A DNA stretch of 12,581 bases from assembly GCA_030594925.1 (NCBI GenBank), contig JAUVEG010000011.1:1-12581 (forward strand), in the 5' to 3' direction. Positions 1-6,143 of this stretch are shown here, in pieces (the first letter of the stretch is position 1; every line of letters begins with the position of its first letter). The notes below the pieces were generated by a model. That model saw only the letters and a program-made list of their open reading frames with translations. It was not told the DNA's origin and made no database searches. A program made the translations under genes and the position numbers. This stretch comes from Gammaproteobacteria bacterium (GTDB lineage Bacteria > Pseudomonadota > Gammaproteobacteria > Chromatiales > Chromatiaceae).

Positions 1-28
1 CTTATTCTTATTTTGCATGAAATTGCGA

Positions 29-189
29 GACCAGGTCTCAGACTGACGAGGCATAAAAAGAGATCATTTTTCTCGCCAAGACGCCAAGACCGCCAAGAAA
101 AACCTTTGCGTCCTTTGCGTTCTTAGCGAGAGATTCTTTTAAAACTTGACTCATTTGCAAGCATTTTAGTGAATCAAGGATTCTAGTGG
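29..189 (+). repeat. Dispersed intergenic repeat element, copy 1
   Basis: This is one of two copies of a compound element; the other is at 8476-8679. The left flank (29-59, beginning GACCAGGTCTCAG) matches 8476-8506 at 26 of 31 positions, and all five differences are A/G transitions. The right flank (146-189, beginning TTGACTCAT and containing TCAAGGA) matches 8638-8679 at roughly three quarters of positions with a 2-base gap. A stem-loop core lies between the flanks. No open frame is credible, so this looks like a non-coding, MITE-like or REP-like element. How it moves is unknown. A short palindrome, GAGACC-A-GGTCTC (27-39), straddles its left edge. The region 1-264 upstream of rnt contains nothing else that I can identify. 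Confidence 0.8.
71..131. repeat. Imperfect stem-loop core of element copy 1
   Basis: The left arm (71-97) is built from three tandem units of the form CGCCAAG(A)(C). The right arm (103-131) reads as their imperfect complement, CTTTGCG..CTTTGCG..CTTAGCGAGA, and an AAAAA loop separates them. The arms pair with a few mismatches over about 27 bases, so transcribed RNA would form a long hairpin. Positions 91-110 (CGCCAAGAAAAACCTTTGCG) recur exactly, as the reverse complement, at 8584-8603. The run TTTT at 137-140 lies a few bases past the stem, so terminator activity on the plus strand is possible but not shown. Confidence 0.8.
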
Positions 190-214
190 AACCAAGTCTC
201 AGAACTCACGTCAT
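189..214 (+). repeat. Degenerate second copy of the element's left flank
   Basis: The stretch GAACCAAGTCTCAG...CGTCAT resembles the left flank at 29-54 (GACCAGGTCTCAG...GAGGCAT). It directly follows the right flank of copy 1, which suggests that elements were once arranged head to tail. The sequence before copy 2 (8460-8478, ATCAATGCCTAGCTAGACC) resembles this right-left junction (174-193). It ends about 50 bases upstream of the rnt start. Confidence 0.5.
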
Positions 215-264
215 GCTATCCCTTTCCATAGTGTCGATCAAGCCGATCTGCTATTCTGCGTTAC

Positions 265-906
265 ATGATTACATATAATCCGGTGATTGCCGGTCGATTC
301 CGGGGTTTCCTGCCGGTGGTGGTGGATGTCGAGACAGGCGGCTTCAATGCTGAACAGGATGCACTGCTCGAAATTGCAGCCGTCACCCTGCGAATCAACA
401 CCAATGGCCTGCTGGAACGGGCCGAGACTCTCCACTGTCACGTGCTGCCTTTCGAGGGAGCCAATCTGGATCCCAAGGCGTTGGAATTCAATGGTATTGA
501 CCCGGACAATCCACTGCGTGGCGCTCTGCATGAAAAAGAGGCTCTGCAGCACTGCTTTTCGCCGATTCGACACGCCATCAAAGAGAGTGGCTGCAAACGC
601 GCGATTCTGGTGGGACACAACGCAACTTTTGACCTTGCATTTATCAATGCCGCTGCAAAACGCTGCCGCAACAAACGCAATCCCTTCCACCCCTTCTCCA
701 CCTTCGATACCGTCAGCCTGGCAGGATTGGCTTACGGCCAGACGGTGCTTGCCAAAGCCGCAATTGCCGCCGGCATGGAGTGGGACCATCGCGAAGCGCA
801 CTCCGCGATCTATGATGCAGAAGGTACAGCTGAACTCTTCTGCCGCATCGTCAACCGCTGGAAGGAGTGCATCGGGTTCGACCTGCCGGAACAACCTAAA
901 ACTTGA
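265..906 (+). CDS. rnt: Ribonuclease T
   Basis: This 213-residue protein is a DEDDh-family 3'-5' exoribonuclease. RNase T acts as a homodimer in the cytoplasm, trimming the 3' ends of tRNAs and other stable RNAs and removing the terminal A of tRNA-CCA. The catalytic set is complete. Exo I is [10 protein letters not shown] (Asp21, Glu23), Exo II is [10 protein letters not shown] (Asp123), and Exo III is [16 protein letters not shown] (His179, Asp184). The RFRGF...VVxDVET opening and the overall length fit the E. coli family member. The ATG at 265 places Asp21 where the family expects it, although no clear Shine-Dalgarno sequence precedes it. The last codons (CAA CCT AAA ACT TGA, 892-906) are identical in residues to the tail of the unrelated 953-residue protein ending at 2254. 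They match a repeated heptamer motif, so the tail is probably repeat-derived. The gene stands alone and faces mltB across the gap 907-1086. Confidence 0.97.
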   Translation: MITYNPVIAGRFRGFLPVVVDVETGGFNAEQDALLEIAAVTLRINTNGLLERAETLHCHVLPFEGANLDPKALEFNGIDPDNPLRGALHEKEALQHCFSPIRHAIKESGCKRAILVGHNATFDLAFINAAAKRCRNKRNPFHPFSTFDTVSLAGLAYGQTVLAKAAIAAGMEWDHREAHSAIYDAEGTAELFCRIVNRWKECIGFDLPEQPKT

Positions 907-934
907 GCCACTTGCAAATCTCGTAAATAGTGAA
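897..934 (+). repeat. Partial copy of the element's right flank at the 3' end of rnt
   Basis: TAAAACTTGAGCCACTTGCAA (897-917) matches 140-160 at 18 of 21 positions. TAGTGAA follows shortly afterwards in both places. The rnt stop codon (904-906) lies inside this match. This third, degenerate copy brackets rnt between two direct repeats and joins the element's flank to a heptamer-type unit (TAAAACT). Confidence 0.6.
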
Positions 935-936
935 CT

Positions 937-1010
937 TTGTCATCTCGAACGAATGTGAGAGATCTTATTTATCAATGAATTAAGATTTCTCCTTTCAGTC
1001 GAAATGACAA
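937..1010. repeat. Long imperfect palindromic intergenic repeat, possible bidirectional terminator
   Basis: The left arm (937-967, TTGTCATCTCGA...GATCTTA) pairs with the right arm (981-1010, TAAGATTTCTC...GAAATGACAA) over about 30 bases with a handful of mismatches. The loop is TTTATCAATGAAT (968-980). The arms carry the motif TTGTCATTTCGA...GAGAAATCTTA, which I recognise from memory as a type of hairpin repeat common between genes in many bacterial genomes. It sits between the convergent genes rnt and mltB, where a hairpin could end or stabilise transcripts from either side. There is no clear U-tract on either side, so classical intrinsic termination is uncertain. Confidence 0.75.
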
Positions 1011-1039
1011 CTTAAATGGGGCATTGCAAGAGGCTCTCT

Positions 1040-1088
1040 TAAAACCTAAAACCTAAAACCTCCCCACTTAAATTCTCCCCTAAAACCT
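1040..1088. repeat. Heptamer tandem repeat (TAAAACC) downstream of mltB
   Basis: Three perfect TAAAACC units occupy 1040-1060. A fourth, separated unit lies at 1081-1087 and is followed by TAA. The mltB stop codon (complement of 1087-1089) falls in the last unit. The same heptamer family in inverted orientation lies on the other side of mltB, at 2234-2268. Tandem 7-bp repeats between genes recall the short tandem repeats described in cyanobacteria and some gammaproteobacteria. That comparison is from memory. Confidence 0.8.
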
Positions 1089-2220
1089 AACTCCCGCCCT
1101 CTGCAGCGCTATCCTGGTAGGCGTATCGCATGGAGCGATAGCGCCGCTTGACTGCCTGCGCCAGTTGATGCACCGCCATGGCATATCTGTTGCTGTGATT
1201 GTAGCGGGTAATCACATAGAAGTTATGCTTGCCGAGCCATAACTCATCGCCTGAATAGGTGCTGTAGCGCAGCAGGCTGACATTGCGGCTGCTGACCTGG
1301 CCGGAAGCCCGTACACCTGCCCTTTTAAGACTTCCCAGTGAGTGGCTGCTGTCAAACCCTGATTCCATTGCTTTGTATGCATTGCCTGAATGTGTGGCGC
1401 GCACAACAACTCCCTCGCCTCTGCGCCAGCCGTAACTCTGGAAATAGTTGGCGACACTGCCGATGGCGTCAGTCGGAGTCCACAGGTTGCGCTTGCCGTC
1501 AGCATTGAAATCGACTGCATATTTGCGAAAACTGCTGGGCATGAACTGCCCCAGTCCCATGGCGCCGGCATAGGAGCCACGTTTTGTGCGGGGATCAAAA
1601 CGCTCCTCTCTGGACATCAGCAGATACTGCTCCAGCTCATCGGTGAAATATTTGGAACGGCGTGGATAGTCGAAAGCAATGGTTGCGATTGAATCGAAGA
1701 CCGGGGAGCGCCCGACATTGCCGCCATAGATGGTCTCGACACCAATGATAGCAACGATATATTCGGCCGGGACGCCATACTGCTGCTCTGCGCGTTGCAG
1801 TGCGAGACGATTTCTTGCCCAGAATGCGGCCCCTTTGGAGATGTGATTTTCAGTGAGGAATTTTTTGCGGTAGCGATCCCATGCGCCCCGTGAAACCGGA
1901 CCTTTCACCCCGGTATAGCGGTTCATGATACGCAACACACCGTTCCTGCGATCGGCCTGTGAAAAAAGTCCATTCAAATAGCTGCGCTCAAATCCATATT
2001 GCCTCTCCATATTCTTGATGAACTGTTTGGTGGATTTATAGCCTGCGTAGTCACCCGTCAGGCGTGAAGCATGGTAGTTCCCGACCGCTTTTACGGTGCT
2101 GTATTTGCCCGGCAGCATGCTGCTTGCGCTGTCGTCACGCGCTACTTTTGTCGTTGTCGATGAACAGGCGCCGAGTGTTAGCACGCTGGATATGAGTAGT
2201 GCAATAAGCTTGTTATTCAT
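1087..2220 (-). CDS. mltB: Membrane-bound lytic murein transglycosylase B
   Basis: This 377-residue lipoprotein cleaves the MurNAc-GlcNAc glycosidic bond of peptidoglycan to give 1,6-anhydro-MurNAc ends, and would act from the periplasmic face of the outer membrane. A signal peptide of about 18 residues ends in the lipobox LGAC, making Cys19 the lipidated residue. Ser-Ser follows, which favours outer-membrane sorting. The catalytic glutamate is Glu162 in VAIIGVETIYGG. Further family signatures are YAGAMGLGQFMPSSFRKYAVDFNADG (about 218-242), WTPTDAIGSVANYF (247-260) and the C-terminal LWLGKHNFYVITRYNHSNRYAMAVHQLA (327-354). Length and motifs suit a full-length enzyme. The ATG at 2218-2220 gives a normal signal peptide; upstream there is only a weak AGAGAA-type ribosome site. 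It is the last gene of a minus-strand run, 33 bases after the fused ABC permease gene, and that gap is filled by heptamer repeats. Usual neighbours such as rlpA are absent. Confidence 0.95.
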   Translation of the reverse strand: MNNKLIALLISSVLTLGACSSTTTKVARDDSASSMLPGKYSTVKAVGNYHASRLTGDYAGYKSTKQFIKNMERQYGFERSYLNGLFSQADRRNGVLRIMNRYTGVKGPVSRGAWDRYRKKFLTENHISKGAAFWARNRLALQRAEQQYGVPAEYIVAIIGVETIYGGNVGRSPVFDSIATIAFDYPRRSKYFTDELEQYLLMSREERFDPRTKRGSYAGAMGLGQFMPSSFRKYAVDFNADGKRNLWTPTDAIGSVANYFQSYGWRRGEGVVVRATHSGNAYKAMESGFDSSHSLGSLKRAGVRASGQVSSRNVSLLRYSTYSGDELWLGKHNFYVITRYNHSNRYAMAVHQLAQAVKRRYRSMRYAYQDSAAEGGS

Positions 2221-2233
2221 TCATTTCTCTGGG

Positions 2234-2268
2234 TAGGTTTTAAGTTTTAGGTTTTAAGTTTTAGGTTG
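2234..2268. repeat. Heptamer tandem repeat (TARGTTT) between the permease gene and mltB
   Basis: Five units run without a gap: TAGGTTT, TAAGTTT, TAGGTTT, TAAGTTT, TAGGTTG. They alternate strictly at the third base. On the minus strand they read CCTAAAACTTAAAACCTAAA and encode the last four residues and the stop codon of the upstream protein. The array fills almost the whole gap before mltB. It is inverted relative to the array at 1040-1088, so mltB is bracketed by complementary repeats. Confidence 0.85.
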
Positions 2269-5115
2269 GCTGTGTGCATCTGTGGTTAATTTTTCCCAGT
2301 CGCGGCGGCGTCTTCGCCGCAGCATTTTTTCGATGGCGTAGAGTAACATGACACCGGCGATTGCGGCGGCATAGTTGAGGTACTCCCGCAGGCGCTGCTG
2401 TCCACGGCTCAGGGGCAGCAGTGTGCGGGCATAATCTCCTCTTCCGCGCAGTTTCAGCAGACCGGGCTCCTCGAATGACCACTCCATGATATTTTCGATC
2501 AACTGCATGCTATTGAGATAGCGGCTGCCTGTCGCCCGGGTTGCCAGCTCGATCACCGAATCCGCCAGAAAGAGATCCGAGCCGATGAGTATGATCTTGC
2601 CATCTGCCGATGATCGCTCAATAACATCGACCGCAAACTGCTTCTCACCCGCTTGCGCTTCGAATAACGGCGACTTTTCTCCTTTAAAAAAAGAGTCAAA
2701 CTTACCCTGGATGATAGCCGCCAGCAGAAACGCCTGCTTCTCCTGATCATCGCCACTGGAAAAACCGCTCTGCGGGAAGCGCTCAAAATCAGGCTGTATG
2801 CTCCCGCGCTCTTCCAGCCAGCTGTCTACAGAACTCTGCAATAACGGGATGACCTCATGATCCCTCGCCTCGATGGTGATTGGCGCCGCCCAGTTGAGTG
2901 TCATCTGATTCAGCGAGGCGGTAATTCCTGTTTCGTTCTCCATCCCCTCTTTGCGAATATCCGGGAAAAAGGGGTAGGCTAGATTTTGCGTCTCATCGAC
3001 AACAGCATCACCGCTGTTGCGTTGCACCGGTATCGGAAAAGCCGAGTTCTGCGTATCCATGACGATGGCGTCGCGCAGCGTGATGCCATGATGCGCCAGC
3101 CACAGCTCCAGGCCTGTTTCATGCTTTTCAGCGGCAATGGCGTCACTTCCAAGTTTGATCTTCCACGGGGCTGCAGAGATGATGACCGATCCCCCTTGCA
3201 TCAAATATTGATCGATCGCAAACAGCTGCTTCTCATTCAGTGATTCAGGAGCAATCAACAGCAGCAGATCACTGCCGGCGGGTACGCTGCCGCTGCTCAA
3301 ATCATCTTTGCGGATGATGACGCTCTCACGCAAATGCTTTTCGATCTGAAGATAGCTCGCCAGCCCCTTGCGTTTGAAGCCGAAGATGGTGTCCGGTGCA
3401 GCCGGCATCGTCACTGTAATGGTTCTGAGCACACCGGGAGCAAAATGGCGCAATCCCGCCTCCAGCGATGCCTGCAGGCGCCTTTTTTTCAGATCTTCCG
3501 GCACGGGGATGGGAACCCATTGGCCACCGCTTTCGAGAACCATGTAGAAAAAAAATGGATCCGGTTTGAGCACGCCCAGCACCATCGGACGGAACCCGTA
3601 ACTGCTGCGTATCTGCTTCGCGACTGCGCCGTCATCCGCCTGCGGATCGATGATGCTGACGGAGAACCTTCCATCTGATCCCTGCTCGAACACCTCGAGA
3701 ATAGCGTCAAGATCCTGTTTCAACTGTTGCAGCCCGACAGGCAGTCTCTGCGTGGTGGAGATAAAGCCGCGAAAGGTGACCGGCCTGCCAATGGAATCAA
3801 ACAGTGCTTTGCCGCTGCGCTGTTCCGACAGCACTCTCCTGATCGCCCTGGTGATGTCATATTCCGGATTGCGCAGACGGATATCGAGATCCGTTTCACT
3901 GCGCATTTTGACATCGATCAGATCATTGTAATCCAGCGTCCTGTAGTGATCGCCGTATCGAATCAGCAGATTAAAATAGGAGTTCACCAGTGAGGATTGA
4001 TACTTGTCGGCAACCTGGAATGCGACAGGTTCAATGCCGTACTTTTGCCCCGCCTCCTGTTCCATTTCCGGCTCTTCGAGCGGATCGATCATCTCGACAT
4101 TCACCATGCCGTCACCGGCGACCTCATATTCGCGTATCAGATCACGCAGTTGCGGCACCAGGGGTGACAACAGCGGGTGGGTTCTGGCGCTGAAATACCC
4201 CCGGATCAGCAACGGCTGCTGCAGTTGCTGCAGATAGCCGTGTGTCGTTTCAGAGATACTGAAGCTTTTCCCCTGCGTCAGATCGATGCGCAACGCGGTG
4301 CTCTTTGTCAGCAATACATTACCCATCAACAGCGCGTTGATGCAGAGAAAAGCAACCATCTGCAGACGCCTGTATCGCGGACCCGGGGTGCCGCCTGCCA
4401 GGCGCAGTTTTTCAACGGAGAGAAAATTCAGCAGCAGAAAGATCAGCATCAGTGTGACATAGTAGAAAAGATCACGAAAATCGATCATGCCGCGCGTGAT
4501 CGACAAAAAATGCGATCCGCTGCCGAAATGCGCCATGACCTCACTTACTCTCTGTCCGGCGAATGCTGTCAGGGTGCCGGAACCAATCACATAGAGCACT
4601 CCGCAGATGGCGATGGTTCCAATCAGACTGACAATCTGGTTGTCTGTTCTGGAGGAGAGGTAGAGGCCAATCGCCGCATAGGATGCAGCAAGCAACAGTG
4701 ATGCGATATAGCCACCGATCACAGGTCCCCAGTCGAGCGGCCCGCTCAGTGCAACCGTCAATGGCAGCGGCAGCGTCAACAGCAGCGCCAGCAGAATCAG
4801 GACAGTCACCGCAGCAAATTTTCCCGCCACCAATCGCCACACGGGTGTCGAGGATGTCAACAGCATCTCTATGTTTCCACTGCGGCGTTCATCCGACCAC
4901 ATGCGCATCGTCAATGCGGCAACAAGAAAGATCATCAGCAGCGGCATCCACTCAAACAGGGGGCGCATATCGGCAAGATTGCGGGCAAAGAATGTCTCGA
5001 CCCAGAAGAAGATAAACAGTGAAACGATCAGAAACAGCGCAATAAAAAGATAGGCTGACAACGAGGAGAAGAGCGCGCCGAATTCATGTTTTGTGGTTTG
5101 AGAAAAAGTGGCCAC
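2254..5115 (-). CDS. Fused ABC-2 permease / GldG-type auxiliary protein
   Basis: This 953-residue inner-membrane protein joins a GldF-like ABC-2 permease to a GldG-like extracytoplasmic part. Residues 1-240 hold about six membrane segments (near 18-38, 56-70, 98-122, 132-152, 160-180, 215-233). They include the family motif RMWSDERRSGNIEMLLTSS at 71-89. Another membrane segment at about 252-268 is followed by a large soluble region (275-905), then a final membrane helix at 913-931 and a cytoplasmic Arg cluster (933-938). The soluble region contains the GldG-type IRGYFS motif and what looks like a second, related unit (about 300-425 and 443-558), then a Rossmann-like segment, SDLLLLIAPESL...QYLMQGGSVII (615-646). 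The GTG start is favoured by the strong ribosome site at 5123-5128, which overlaps the end of the upstream ATPase gene with 6 bases between the genes. The substrate is unknown; gliding motility is not implied. The C-terminus (QPKT) is encoded by a heptamer repeat. The DUF4340 protein that often follows such genes is absent. Confidence 0.9.
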   Translation of the reverse strand: MATFSQTTKHEFGALFSSLSAYLFIALFLIVSLFIFFWVETFFARNLADMRPLFEWMPLLMIFLVAALTMRMWSDERRSGNIEMLLTSSTPVWRLVAGKFAAVTVLILLALLLTLPLPLTVALSGPLDWGPVIGGYIASLLLAASYAAIGLYLSSRTDNQIVSLIGTIAICGVLYVIGSGTLTAFAGQRVSEVMAHFGSGSHFLSITRGMIDFRDLFYYVTLMLIFLLLNFLSVEKLRLAGGTPGPRYRRLQMVAFLCINALLMGNVLLTKSTALRIDLTQGKSFSISETTHGYLQQLQQPLLIRGYFSARTHPLLSPLVPQLRDLIREYEVAGDGMVNVEMIDPLEEPEMEQEAGQKYGIEPVAFQVADKYQSSLVNSYFNLLIRYGDHYRTLDYNDLIDVKMRSETDLDIRLRNPEYDITRAIRRVLSEQRSGKALFDSIGRPVTFRGFISTTQRLPVGLQQLKQDLDAILEVFEQGSDGRFSVSIIDPQADDGAVAKQIRSSYGFRPMVLGVLKPDPFFFYMVLESGGQWVPIPVPEDLKKRRLQASLEAGLRHFAPGVLRTITVTMPAAPDTIFGFKRKGLASYLQIEKHLRESVIIRKDDLSSGSVPAGSDLLLLIAPESLNEKQLFAIDQYLMQGGSVIISAAPWKIKLGSDAIAAEKHETGLELWLAHHGITLRDAIVMDTQNSAFPIPVQRNSGDAVVDETQNLAYPFFPDIRKEGMENETGITASLNQMTLNWAAPITIEARDHEVIPLLQSSVDSWLEERGSIQPDFERFPQSGFSSGDDQEKQAFLLAAIIQGKFDSFFKGEKSPLFEAQAGEKQFAVDVIERSSADGKIILIGSDLFLADSVIELATRATGSRYLNSMQLIENIMEWSFEEPGLLKLRGRGDYARTLLPLSRGQQRLREYLNYAAAIAGVMLLYAIEKMLRRRRRRDWEKLTTDAHSQPKT

Positions 5116-5120
5116 CGGGG

Positions 5121-5128
5121 ATCACCTC
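5121..5128 (-). promoter_or_regulatory. Shine-Dalgarno site deciding the GTG start of the permease fusion
   Basis: The minus strand reads GAGGTGAT, about 7 bases before the GTG at 5113-5115. The TGA within it (5122-5124) is the stop of the upstream ATPase gene, so ribosomes ending the ATPase sit on this site. That is a typical arrangement for translational coupling of ABC partners made in fixed ratio. Confidence 0.75.
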
Positions 5129-6027
5129 GCCTGCCGAAACAGCGATTCAAGGCGATCACGCTGTGAGGAGATCTGGCTGATTTCGATGCCATTCTCCACC
5201 AGCACCTTTACAATTTTCCGCGCAGTTTCATCCTCCCTCCCGGGATCGACGCTGATCTGGTAACTCTGCGCAGCGTTGTTCTCGACACTGGCAACCAGGT
5301 TGGTGCTGTCAAGCAGTGCGATAATGTTGTCAGCTGCACCCTGCGCTTTCATAACGAGCAAACCACTGCTGTGGAGAGCATCCAGCGGGGCATCCACTGC
5401 CAGCTGTCCGCCGCGCATGATCAGCACCCGGTCACAAACGGCTTCAACCTCCTGCATGATGTGAGTCGAAAGAATCACAGTTGACCAGGATGCCGCCTGG
5501 CGGATCAGCAGCCGCATCAATTCGATCTGCCCCGGATCCAGGCCGTTGGTCGGTTCATCCAGTATCAGTACTTTTGGCCGGTTAAGGATCGCCTGGGCCA
5601 CGCCGACACGCTGCCGCATTCCACGTGACAGCGTTGAGATGTGTTGATTTGCTTGCTGCTGCAAGTCTGTGGCGGCAATCGCAGCAGCGATGCGTTGCGG
5701 TTTTTGCTGCTTGGCGACGCCCTTGAGATCAGCCATCCAGTCGAGATAGTCGATGACGCTCATCGCTGTATAGAGGGGGCAGTTTTCAGGAAGGTAGCCA
5801 ATCAGCTTCTGAACTTCATAGCGGTGATCGCTGATCTCCATGTTGTCGATCACAACACTGCCGGCGGATGGCTGCAGATAACCGGTCAGCATCTTCATGA
5901 CAGTCGTTTTACCCGCGCCATTGTGTCCCAGCAGGCCTACAACCTCACCCTTCCCCACCTCGAAAGTAACATTATCGACCGCACGAAAACCGGCATAATT
6001 TCGACATAGAGAGGAGACTTTGATCAT
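5122..6027 (-). CDS. ABC transporter ATP-binding protein, GldA/CcmA-like class
   Basis: This 301-residue cytoplasmic ATPase powers the fused permease encoded 6 bases downstream. All nucleotide-binding motifs are present. Walker A is GHNGAGKT (34-41), the ABC signature is LSRGMRQR (133-140), which has the LSxGMRQR form common for ABC-2 exporters, Walker B is VLILDEP (153-159), and the switch histidine is His189 in STHIMQE. The Q-loop position has the YLPENCPLY form (78-86) usual in this class. A C-terminal extension of about 80 residues after the ATPase core is also typical. The frame is open to a TTG at 6084, but the ATG at 6025-6027 starts the protein at the conserved MIKVSSLCRNY. The extra 19 residues look unrelated to the family, so I chose the ATG. 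Neither start has a convincing ribosome site. ptsP ends 116 bases upstream on the same strand, and the intervening DNA carries an AAGGACT heptamer array. Confidence 0.93.
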   Translation of the reverse strand: MIKVSSLCRNYAGFRAVDNVTFEVGKGEVVGLLGHNGAGKTTVMKMLTGYLQPSAGSVVIDNMEISDHRYEVQKLIGYLPENCPLYTAMSVIDYLDWMADLKGVAKQQKPQRIAAAIAATDLQQQANQHISTLSRGMRQRVGVAQAILNRPKVLILDEPTNGLDPGQIELMRLLIRQAASWSTVILSTHIMQEVEAVCDRVLIMRGGQLAVDAPLDALHSSGLLVMKAQGAADNIIALLDSTNLVASVENNAAQSYQISVDPGREDETARKIVKVLVENGIEISQISSQRDRLESLFRQAR

Positions 6028-6082
6028 GGAGAGATGTTGGATAGTTCCGCAAACAAGACCGTGCGGAGAGTAACATAAAATC

Positions 6083-6102
6083 AAGGACTAAGGACTAAGG
6101 AC
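6083..6102. repeat. Heptamer tandem repeat (AAGGACT)
   Basis: AAGGACT occurs twice and is followed by AAGGAC, giving a strict 7-base period. AGTCCT at 6118-6123 is complementary, so a small hairpin is possible. The array lies in the 116-base gap between ptsP and the ABC ATPase gene. It shares the period, but not the sequence, of the arrays around mltB. Confidence 0.65.
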
Positions 6103-6143
6103 AAATCATTGCTATCTCAGTCCTGATTCCTCAACCCTCTCTC

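Noticed and set aside
103..140. Intrinsic terminator from the copy 1 stem plus TTTT
   Set aside because: The U-run is short and displaced from the stem, no gene is seen upstream in the window, and the stem is better explained as part of the repeat element.
238..894. Minus-strand open frame of 218 codons opposite rnt
   Set aside because: It mirrors the rnt reading frame almost end to end and has no recognisable motif, while RNase T has all its catalytic residues.
1040..2268. Possible CRISPR-like array from the regular short repeats
   Set aside because: Units are only 7 bases and contiguous, with no spacers of even length and no cas genes.
6028..6084. TTG start at 6084 extending the ABC ATPase by 19 residues
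   Set aside because: The added residues do not resemble the family, and the ATG at 6027 gives the normal N-terminus.
6060..6110. Sigma-70 promoter for the ABC operon (TTGTCC with TTTTAT at 18 bases on the minus strand)
   Set aside because: Both hexamers are weak and lie within heptamer repeats. The ABC genes might instead be read from ptsP, so I could not support the site.
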